Below, one piece after another: positions 34,781 through 40,987 of a stretch of DNA of 64,000 bases. The first letter of the stretch is position 1; each line of letters opens with the position of its first letter. The DNA is from Butyricimonas paravirosa. GTDB lineage: Bacteria > Bacteroidota > Bacteroidia > Bacteroidales > Marinifilaceae. The stretch spans positions 806,001 through 870,000 of the forward strand of contig NZ_CP043839.1 in assembly GCF_032878955.1 (NCBI RefSeq), written 5' to 3'. The position numbers and the translations under genes were made by a program. The notes below the pieces were generated by a model that searched no databases, was not told the DNA's origin, and saw only the letters and a list, made by a program, of their open reading frames with translations.

Positions 34781-36071
34781 AGACAACGTGGGGCTGTCGC
34801 AAATACAGAAAGACTGGCTTTCCCGGGCCGGTTATGACGCTGTGACAGCCATGAGCGAGCCGATAGCCCGCTCGTTGATACGCAAAACGCAGTTCGACCT
34901 TATATTGTCGGACGTGCGGTTGCCGGAAGGCGACGGCATTTCCCTGTTGGAATGGTTGCGCAAGGAGAAGAAAGACATCCCGTTCATCATAACGACCGAA
35001 TTCGTTTCCGTCCCGGACGTTGTGCGTACCATCAAACTGGGAGCCAGGGACTACCTGCCCAAACCGGTACACCGGGAACATCTGTTGGAACTGGCGGAAG
35101 ATGTGTTCCACCCGGTAGCCACCGTGAGAAAGCAGGAACGGCAGTTGTTCCGCCGTATAAGTCCCATGATCCTGAAAGTGGAGAAATTCGCCAGACTGGT
35201 CGCCCCGTCCGATATGTCCGTGATGATACTCGGGGCCAACGGGACCGGCAAGGAGTCGGTGGCGCAGACCATCCATGACAATAGCGAACGATACGGCAAG
35301 CCTTTTGTCGCCGTAAACTGCGGCGCGTTACCCCGTGAGCTGGCAGCCTCGCTGTTCTTCGGGCATGAGAAAGGCGCGTTCACCGGGGCGGACACGGCAA
35401 AGACCGGATATTTTGACCTGGCGAAAGGCGGCACACTGTTCCTTGACGAGATAGGCACGATGCCGCATGAAATCCAATCCATGCTGTTACGAGTATTGCA
35501 GGAGAATGTATATACCCCGATAGGAAGCGGCAGGGAACGGATTTCGGATGTCAGGGTCATTTCCGCGACAAACGAGAATATGGAACAGGCCATCAAGGAG
35601 GGACGGTTCAGGGAAGACCTTTACCATCGTCTGAACGAGTTTGAGATCCGGCAACCCTCCCTGGAGGAATGCCCGGAAGATATCATTCCGTTGGCGGAGT
35701 TTTTCCGTGAACGTTTCTCGAAAGAACTGAAAAGGACTACTCAAGGATTTACCGAAGAGACCAAACAGAGGATGCTTGCCTACCGGTGGCCGGGCAACGT
35801 GCGTGAACTCCGAAACCGTGTCAAGCGTGCCGTACTGGTCTCTGAGTCTCCGATGCTTGACGTGGATGGATTGGAAATAACTGTCTGTGTATGTAGAAAT
35901 GAAGAAACAGACACACTTGCAATCCTGCCTCTGAAAGGTGAAGCATTTGAGAAAGAAAGCATTATCAGGGCTCTCAAAGCCTGCAACGGTCACCGGGAAC
36001 AAGCGGCTGGAATGCTGAACATCAACCCGGCAACACTGTACAGGAAGATGAAGAAATACGGGCTGAAATGA
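34755..36071 (+). CDS. rteB: RteB-like sigma-54-dependent response regulator
   Basis: 438 residues. Receiver domain (IVEDNVGLSQ, phospho-acceptor in LILSDVRLPEGDG, K in YLPKPVH), then a sigma-54 AAA+ domain: Walker A GANGTGKESV, GAFTGAD loop that contacts sigma-54, Walker B GGTLFLDEIG, and YRWPGNVRELRN, and a Fis-type HTH at the end (REQAAGMLNINPATLYRKMKKY). It overlaps the RteA-like gene by 26 bp. It is a complete enhancer-binding protein, so it should act at -24/-12 promoters; a candidate lies at 36917-36933 before the Xis-like operon. Confidence 0.85.
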   Translation: MKRKILIVEDNVGLSQIQKDWLSRAGYDAVTAMSEPIARSLIRKTQFDLILSDVRLPEGDGISLLEWLRKEKKDIPFIITTEFVSVPDVVRTIKLGARDYLPKPVHREHLLELAEDVFHPVATVRKQERQLFRRISPMILKVEKFARLVAPSDMSVMILGANGTGKESVAQTIHDNSERYGKPFVAVNCGALPRELAASLFFGHEKGAFTGADTAKTGYFDLAKGGTLFLDEIGTMPHEIQSMLLRVLQENVYTPIGSGRERISDVRVISATNENMEQAIKEGRFREDLYHRLNEFEIRQPSLEECPEDIIPLAEFFRERFSKELKRTTQGFTEETKQRMLAYRWPGNVRELRNRVKRAVLVSESPMLDVDGLEITVCVCRNEETDTLAILPLKGEAFEKESIIRALKACNGHREQAAGMLNINPATLYRKMKKYGLK

Positions 36072-36112
36072 ATTTGACGACTAAAAATAGTGCAAATGTC
36101 ACTGAATATGTG

Positions 36113-36120
36113 TACTTTTG
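36113..36120 (+). promoter_or_regulatory. -7 box of the structured leader
   Basis: TACTTTTG matches TAnnTTTG. Transcription would start near 36127, after the RteB-like stop. Confidence 0.5.
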
Positions 36121-36126
36121 CATTTA

Positions 36127-36350
36127 AATAGCGAAAAATGCGGCGTGCTGTCTAATGGGCAGTTGCCGTTTATATATAGACATAAGACCGCAAGCGTCCT
36201 AATGGGAATCTGGAAAATGAACATTAACAGGAACTATTGCGTGATTGCTTATGCTATGCCTTGGCATAGCGTGCATTCACCTATTCCTGTTAAGGGCATT
36301 CCAGAGCCTCCATTAGAAATAGCGTGGATTGCACGCTTCTTTTTTACAGT
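36127..36350 (+). ncRNA. Candidate structured leader or small RNA ending in a terminator
   Basis: Four nested complementary pairs are visible: CTAATGG 36199-36205 with CCATTAG 36310-36316; TCTGGAA 36209-36215 with TTCCAGA 36299-36305; TTAACAGGAA 36224-36233 with TTCCTGTTAA 36284-36293; GCTATGCC 36253-36260 with GGCATAGC 36263-36270. A terminator hairpin follows at 36321-36345. Upstream lies a promoter box, and 26 bp downstream of the leader a start codon. It could be an attenuating leader of the 36376 gene or an independent RNA. The short open frame across it is not protein-like. Confidence 0.6.
36321..36345 (+). terminator. Intrinsic terminator
   Basis: AGCGTG, 5-base loop GATTG, CACGCT, then TCTTTTTTAC. 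It ends the structured leader just before the RibD-C-like gene. Confidence 0.7.
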
Positions 36351-36375
36351 TTCCGGTTGAAAAAGAATTAAAGCT

Positions 36376-36792
36376 ATGGCAAGGATTCAAGTTGTGACGG
36401 CAATAACATTGGACGGTTTCCTTCCGGAACCGGCCGGAGCACTTGTGTCCTGGGTAAGAAACGACAGGCGGGGTTTCCCCTTTTGGCGTGAACGCTGCTC
36501 GGCCCTTATATTGCCCCATTCCATCCTTGATTTGCTTTGCGAGAAAGACAACAGGGACGATTCATTCATTTACCTTGCTGAAATCATAGAACCGGAATCG
36601 GTGGAGCTGCTTCGCGGGCTTTTCCTCTATGATCTTGTTGATGAACTTGTGGTTTACCAGCTGCCGTTTTCTGCCGGACAAGGGATTCCCGTGTTGAATA
36701 CATTCCGACCACAACATTGGGAACTGCATAAAACCACCTCTTTTTCCAACGGCATCTGCCGTCTGATCTACCGCAAATCTTGCAAGATGTAA
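36376..36792 (+). CDS. RibD C-terminal/dihydrofolate-reductase-like protein
   Basis: 138 residues. The start VVTAITLDGFLPEPAG and the end LPFSAGQGIPVLNTF...LHKTTSFSNGICRLIYRK have the pattern of RibD-C/DHFR-like NADPH-binding proteins, but the middle is short and the NADPH glycine loop is weak, so enzymatic function is doubtful. Proteins like this accompany RteB in CTnDOT-type elements. Its start follows the terminator at 36321-36345, so expression may depend on read-through. The downstream end carries repeated AACTTGCATTTTGC motifs. Confidence 0.65.
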   Translation: MARIQVVTAITLDGFLPEPAGALVSWVRNDRRGFPFWRERCSALILPHSILDLLCEKDNRDDSFIYLAEIIEPESVELLRGLFLYDLVDELVVYQLPFSAGQGIPVLNTFRPQHWELHKTTSFSNGICRLIYRKSCKM

Positions 36793-36823
36793 CTTGCATT
36801 TTGCGAAAAAACTTGCATTTTGC
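36791..36823. repeat. Direct repeats AACTTGCATTTTGC
   Basis: Two perfect copies at 36791-36804 and 36810-36823, 19 bp apart start to start, with half-sites CTTGCAAG/TGCAAG next to them. Candidate protein-binding sites before the Xis-like operon. Confidence 0.5.
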
Positions 36824-36870
36824 AAGAACATTTTCATCTCCACTTTTCATACTAAAAATTTTTATTCCGC

Positions 36871-36910
36871 TGTATTTCAATGGAATGCCAATGCCATTCA
36901 GTGAAATACA
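36871..36910. promoter_or_regulatory. Palindromic operator-like site
   Basis: TGTATTTCA (36871-36879) and TGAAATACA (36902-36910) are perfect inverted arms, with partial symmetry (14 of 20 positions overall) inside. It ends 7 bp before the candidate -24 element, fitting an activator or repressor site. In CTnDOT a regulator (RteC) binds an inverted repeat before the xis operon; whether this is the equivalent is inference. Confidence 0.55.
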
Positions 36911-36916
36911 TGGTCA

Positions 36917-36933
36917 TTGGTACGCCATTAGCC
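36917..36933 (+). promoter_or_regulatory. Candidate sigma-54 (-24/-12) promoter of the Xis-like operon
   Basis: TTGGTACGCCATTAGCC: GG and GC are separated by exactly 10 bases and the -24 half matches TTGGCACG with one change; the -12 half is TAGC instead of TTGC. The predicted start is near 36944, giving a 63-nt leader to the ATG at 37007. An RteB-like sigma-54 activator is encoded 0.9 kb upstream. Confidence 0.5.
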
Positions 36934-37006
36934 CTATATGTAGTATAACCTGTTGCGCGACAAGGTGTAAGCAAAACTATTATTTACACTAAAGACAGAA
37001 TGCATT

Positions 37007-37336
37007 ATGCTACAGATAAACAGCGAAAGTGTCCAAATAATGCTCATGCAAATCATGGAACGGTTTGATAGGATCGACCGTACCCTGGAGCGGATGAACA
37101 AGTTGAAAGAGTGTCTGGAAGGCGACACACTTCTGGATAACTATGACCTTTGCCAATTGCTCGGTATCACCAAACGCACGCTGGCACGTTACCGCCAGAA
37201 GAAGTATGTCACCTATTACATGATTGACGGACGGACTTACTACAAGGCCTCCGAAGTGGAAGCGTTCCTCAACCAAAAAGGGAAGGTGTTGCCCCCAAAA
37301 CTGAAAAACCGGATGGATGTTCAACTCAAAAAATGA
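37007..37336 (+). CDS. Helix-turn-helix excisionase-like protein (Xis2-type)
   Basis: 109 residues. After a helical N-terminus (MQIMERFDRIDRTLERMNKLK) it has a winged HTH of the MerR/excisionase class: LLDNYDLCQLLGITKRTLARYRQKKYVTYYMIDGRTYYKASEVEAFLN. This is the pattern of small Xis/DNA-binding proteins in CTnDOT-type elements, which bend the attachment site during excision. First of three co-translated HTH genes (4-bp ATGA overlap with the next), behind the palindrome and candidate sigma-54 promoter. Confidence 0.8.
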   Translation: MLQINSESVQIMLMQIMERFDRIDRTLERMNKLKECLEGDTLLDNYDLCQLLGITKRTLARYRQKKYVTYYMIDGRTYYKASEVEAFLNQKGKVLPPKLKNRMDVQLKK

Positions 37337-37635
37337 CTGGTATGGAAATAGTATGTATCGACAAACAGACGTTCGATGAACTTCGGGTACGTTTCGGCAA
37401 ACTGGAGGAAAAGGTAATGGGTATGTGCCGTCCGGTGGAAGACCTCGGCTTAAAAAAGTGGCTTGACAACCAGGAGGTGTGCGAGATATTGCGCATATCC
37501 AAAAAGACGCTTCAGGTGTACCGTGACAAGGGTATCCTGCCTTACTCACGCATCAAGCACAAGATTTTCTTCAAAACCGAAGACGTACACAAACTATTGG
37601 AATCGAATTACTACCACTTAAAACGAGAACTATGA
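37333..37635 (+). CDS. Helix-turn-helix excisionase-like protein, second of three
   Basis: 100 residues with the same architecture: N-terminal helix, then KKWLDNQEVCEILRISKKTLQVYRDKGILPYSRIKHKIFFKTEDVHKLLESN. Overlaps both neighbours by 4 bp. It resembles the Xis2d-type protein of CTnDOT. Three paralogous HTH genes in a row suggest a multi-subunit excision complex; the division of labour is unknown. Confidence 0.8.
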   Translation: MTGMEIVCIDKQTFDELRVRFGKLEEKVMGMCRPVEDLGLKKWLDNQEVCEILRISKKTLQVYRDKGILPYSRIKHKIFFKTEDVHKLLESNYYHLKREL

Positions 37636-37943
37636 GCTATCATTTTTTAGAACGGAAAGACCCGCGTGTCGATGTCCTGTTTCAGGGACTTGACAATATG
37701 GAGCGGTTAATCGCAGCGATGGAGGACACCCCTAAATCCGTATTCCACGGCGAACGTTTCCTGACGGACGAGGAACTATCCAAAATTCTGAGGGTCAGCA
37801 GACGGACATTGCAGGAATACCGCACACTTGGTGTTGTCCCTTACTATCTGGTACAGGGTAAGGCCCTCTACAAGGAATCGGACATCCTTAAAATATTAGA
37901 GGATGCCTACAAACGGTGCAAAGAAGATATGCGGTGGGTGTGA
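37632..37943 (+). CDS. Helix-turn-helix excisionase-like protein, third of three
   Basis: 103 residues: FLTDEELSKILRVSRRTLQEYRTLGVVPYYLVQGKALYKESDILKILEDAYKRC is the excisionase-type winged HTH. It ends the cassette and is followed by a bidirectional terminator shared with the convergent recombinase genes. Confidence 0.8.
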   Translation: MSYHFLERKDPRVDVLFQGLDNMERLIAAMEDTPKSVFHGERFLTDEELSKILRVSRRTLQEYRTLGVVPYYLVQGKALYKESDILKILEDAYKRCKEDMRWV

Positions 37944-37951
37944 CATGACAA

Positions 37952-37994
37952 AACGGAGAAACGGCTCGTTCATAGGGACATGCGTTTCTCCGTT
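37952..37994. terminator. Bidirectional terminator between the Xis-like and integrase operons
   Basis: AACGGAGAAACG (37952-37963) pairs perfectly with CGTTTCTCCGTT (37983-37994) across a 19-base loop. It lies between two convergent stop codons. Confidence 0.65.
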
Positions 37995-38002
37995 CTTGAT
38001 TT

Positions 38003-39310
38003 TCAGATAGCGTGGGGTGTCCTTTTTCTGCCTTTCCGAGCGGTGAAATCCTCCTCGCAAAGTTCAGTCGTGCCGCTGAAACCGCTTGCTTTCAAAGCCT
38101 TCATGTCCTCGTCCACTTTCTTGTCCGTCACCTGCGCGTAAAGTTGCGTTGTAGAAATCGACATGTGTCCCATCATGCGGCTGACCGTCTCTATCGGGAC
38201 TCCGAGTGAGAGTGTGACATGGGTTCCGAAATTATGCCGGGCCTGATGGAAGGTCAAATCGAAACCGTACACCTTTCCCAGTTCCCGCGTCAGCAGGATA
38301 AAATAGCCGCGGCGGTAAACATTGAACACATTATCCCCTTGTCGCTGGTTCCGGTATTTTTCAATGATTCGTAAGGGAATATCCAACAGGCGGACGGATG
38401 AAAGCGTGTCTGTCTTTTGACGGCGTATGTGAATCCACCATGCGCCGTCTTCGGACTGTGTGATGTCACTTGTCTTCAACCTTTTCAAGTCCGCGTAAGC
38501 CAGTCCGGTAAAGGTCGAAAACAGGAACATGTCCCTCACGAATTGCAGTTGAGGTTTCTCCACGGGAGTCTCCATAAGTTTCTTGAGGTCTTCCAGCTTC
38601 ATGTGGCGGCTCTTCCGTCGTGGCAACGCAGGGTGGAGACGGCAGTACGGGTCACGGCGGAGCGTTCCCTGGCTGACTGCCAGTTTGGTCATCTTTTTCA
38701 GGCGGTACAGATGCTCATGCACGGTCTTGGGCATCATGTGGCAGTCCTTGCAAAGGAACAGTTCAAAATCATCATAGAAATTCTTGTCAAGGCTACGTAG
38801 CGTGACATCTTCCACGCCTTTCTTATCCTTGATGAAAGCGGAAAGGTGCTTGTACGATCTCAAGTAAGAATCAAGCGTTTCCTTGATGCGGTCCAGCCCA
38901 ACACGTCTTCTGAAATCTTCGTTATGTTCCCGGAAGAGAGCCAGCAGGGTAAGCGGTTTCAGCCCGACACCCATTACGGCGTTCTTCACCAGTTCCGCCG
39001 TGATGAATCCCAGGCTGTTCTTAATCCGGTTGTAATGTCCGGTAATCTCCTCCGTCAATTCGTCTATGGCACGGTTCACTGTCACCGCATTCGCACTGCG
39101 TCCGTTGGCAAGGCCTTTTTCCGGATTCCAGATGTCGGGATTGACGGATACCTTCGTGCCAATCTGTTCCCATTCGGCATCAATGCTTACCTTGCACAAT
39201 AATTGACAGGTTCCGTCCTTGCGCATTTTGGTGCGGTTGATATAAAACAGTATCGCGAATGTACTGCGATGTCTGATGGTTTTGTCTGCATGTTCACTTT
39301 TCTTTTTCAT
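38003..39310 (-). CDS. Tyrosine recombinase (second of tandem pair)
   Basis: 435 residues with an N-terminal arm-binding domain, a SAM-like core-binding domain (LFREHNEDFRRRVGLDRIKETLDSYLRS) and a catalytic domain. The catalytic box is FTGLAYADLKRL (the usual arginine is replaced, as in IntDOT relatives), HxxR is HQARHNFGTHV, then MMGHMSISTTQLYAQV with the nucleophilic Tyr. It is of the IntDOT/Bacteroides phage-integrase type. It lies 22 bp after the other recombinase gene, in the same transcript. Two tandem recombinases may act together or one may be a duplicate from an earlier insertion. Confidence 0.9.
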   Translation of the reverse strand: MKKKSEHADKTIRHRSTFAILFYINRTKMRKDGTCQLLCKVSIDAEWEQIGTKVSVNPDIWNPEKGLANGRSANAVTVNRAIDELTEEITGHYNRIKNSLGFITAELVKNAVMGVGLKPLTLLALFREHNEDFRRRVGLDRIKETLDSYLRSYKHLSAFIKDKKGVEDVTLRSLDKNFYDDFELFLCKDCHMMPKTVHEHLYRLKKMTKLAVSQGTLRRDPYCRLHPALPRRKSRHMKLEDLKKLMETPVEKPQLQFVRDMFLFSTFTGLAYADLKRLKTSDITQSEDGAWWIHIRRQKTDTLSSVRLLDIPLRIIEKYRNQRQGDNVFNVYRRGYFILLTRELGKVYGFDLTFHQARHNFGTHVTLSLGVPIETVSRMMGHMSISTTQLYAQVTDKKVDEDMKALKASGFSGTTELCEEDFTARKGRKRTPHAI

Positions 39311-39332
39311 CTTATTGCGTTTTAGTCGTTTG

Positions 39333-40556
39333 TCAAATAACCACGGAGAAGCGTTCCGCTATCCTCTCGTTCAGCACACGGGTGTCGGCATTTATCTTGT
39401 CGTCAGTCACTTTGGCATAGATTTGGGTCGTCTCAATCCGGGCGTGTCCCAACATCTTGCTGACCGTTTCAAGCGGAACCCCATGTCCGAGCGTGATTTC
39501 GGTCGCATAGGTATGGCGGCCGGCATGAAAAACCAGCGGACAGTCTATGTCACAGAGTTTTGCGATACGTTTTAAGTTAAGGTTCATCGTGCTGTTGGAA
39601 TACATGGGTAGCAGTTTCCCGTCCGGCGCTGTGTCCCTGTATTTCTCCATGATATGTAACGGCAGGTCCAGCAGGGGGATTTCAAACTCGACTCCGGTTT
39701 TCCGGCGCGAGCTTCTGATCCACCATGTGCCGTCATCGGCAAGTGACAGATGCTCTTTCGACAGAAGCCGCATATCACTATACGGGATGCCGGTGTAGCA
39801 TGAGAAGAGGAACAAATCCCGTGTGAGATAAAGGTTCGGTCTGTGAAGAGGCATGGTCATAAGCCGTTGCAGTTCCTCGGATGTGAGATACCTCCGTTTC
39901 TGTTTCGGGCGTACGGGTTCATAGCCGGTAAACGGGTAGGTGGTGATGATGCCGTCCGCTACGGCTTCACCAACGATGATTTTCAACTGCACGGTCAGGT
40001 TGATAATCGTTCCCGGAGAGAGGCGACAATCTGTCCGAAGGTGCGAATCGTAATCCTGTATGAAGGAGAGGGTCAATGCCGAAAACGGGATATCCGACAA
40101 GTTGTACTTTTCCCGCATGAACCTTTCCACATGGTTGTAGGCGTTCCGATAGCTTCTCAAACTGCCTTCGGTCCGGTTTACACCCACGCGCTTCGCGAAG
40201 TTCTCAATAAACGTGCGGAAGTAGCTCAATAACGTTGTCTGTTCACCAGCCATACCCAACAGCAGACTTTTGACATCATCCGCAGTCACACTGTCACGAA
40301 CAACCGACAGTTCAGCATAGATTCCCAATGCCATCGCACGGATTTCATCCAGCCGATTGTTGATTTCCTTCGCCTTCACACTTTTGCCTGAAGCACGCCC
40401 CGAACTCCATATTGCCTGCGGCACACGGAGTTTCAGGCTGAAAGCCGCTTCAGAATACTTGCCGATGTTCAGCCTTGCCATTACAGGACACATACCATCG
40501 GCATCCGCCTCGCTCTTTTTGAGGTAGAACGACACCTTTACATTCGCTTGTTCCAT
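39333..40556 (-). CDS. Tyrosine recombinase (first of tandem pair)
   Basis: 407 residues. Catalytic domain: CYTGIPYSDMRLL (no arginine I, like IntDOT), HAGRHTYAT (HxxR), LGHARIETTQIYAKV (H/W and Tyr). Length and the N-terminal sequence (VKVSFYLKKSEADADG) match IntDOT-type integrases that recombine 5-7 bp spaced sites with limited homology. A -7 box lies 19 bp upstream of the ATG. It is the outermost gene of the mobile element, so the attachment site should lie between it and guaB. Confidence 0.9.
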   Translation of the reverse strand: MEQANVKVSFYLKKSEADADGMCPVMARLNIGKYSEAAFSLKLRVPQAIWSSGRASGKSVKAKEINNRLDEIRAMALGIYAELSVVRDSVTADDVKSLLLGMAGEQTTLLSYFRTFIENFAKRVGVNRTEGSLRSYRNAYNHVERFMREKYNLSDIPFSALTLSFIQDYDSHLRTDCRLSPGTIINLTVQLKIIVGEAVADGIITTYPFTGYEPVRPKQKRRYLTSEELQRLMTMPLHRPNLYLTRDLFLFSCYTGIPYSDMRLLSKEHLSLADDGTWWIRSSRRKTGVEFEIPLLDLPLHIMEKYRDTAPDGKLLPMYSNSTMNLNLKRIAKLCDIDCPLVFHAGRHTYATEITLGHGVPLETVSKMLGHARIETTQIYAKVTDDKINADTRVLNERIAERFSVVI

Positions 40557-40574
40557 AACCTTTTACTTTGTTTG

Positions 40575-40582
40575 CAAAATTA
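40575..40582 (-). promoter_or_regulatory. -7 box of the integrase operon
   Basis: CAAAATTA on the plus strand reads TAATTTTG on the minus strand, a TAnnTTTG match, 19 bp before the ATG at 40556. Confidence 0.5.
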
Positions 40583-40689
40583 CCGGATATCGAGCAAATG
40601 AACGGCATGACGAATATAGCGGAATATGGAAAGAAGCTCCATGCGTAACATTCAGAACCCGTATTTTTTCCCTTTAGCGAAAAAAGCAT

Positions 40690-40697
40690 TAACTTTG
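40690..40697 (+). promoter_or_regulatory. -7 box of unclear use
   Basis: TAACTTTG matches TAnnTTTG on the plus strand, 12 bp before the tiny frame at 40710. It could drive transcription toward guaB from inside the element end. Confidence 0.35.
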
Positions 40698-40709
40698 TAC
40701 TCGCAAAAT

Positions 40710-40805
40710 ATGAGTGAAACAGCGTTCTTTACGGTGATGTCAGTGGCAGTGCATAGACCTTTTTCCAATATTGTTTTCGACCTTGAACAGGCAACGGATA
40801 AGTAG
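40710..40805 (+). CDS. Possible 31-residue small protein
   Basis: MSETAFFTVMSVAVHRPFSN... ends at TAG 40803-40805. It lies just after a -7 box but has no recognised homology. It could be a leader peptide or chance. Confidence 0.2.
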   Translation: MSETAFFTVMSVAVHRPFSNIVFDLEQATDK

Positions 40806-40943
40806 CAATTTATTTTCCTAACTCCTCCAAAACGGGGCAAAACCATATAATGGACGAATATAGGTAAAACCTACATATCTCCCTTTTATTCCAATAGTTT
40901 GCATTATTCCTGCGAAATCCATCCGTATGTGAGCGAGTTTTAC

Positions 40944-40951
40944 TATCTTTG
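40944..40951 (+). promoter_or_regulatory. -7 box of guaB, overlapping an attB-like sequence
   Basis: TATCTTTG matches TAnnTTTG, 36 bp before the guaB ATG. The surrounding CTATCTTTGC (40943-40952) matches the CTnDOT target consensus GTAnnTTTGC at all fixed positions but the first. Confidence 0.55.
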
Positions 40952-40987
40952 CCCAATTTTTAATCAAACCGCATAAAGATAAATTCT

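Noticed and set aside
36118..36360. An 80-codon frame across the structured leader
   Set aside because: The translation has no domain or signal and covers the hairpins and terminator; the paired arms explain the sequence better.
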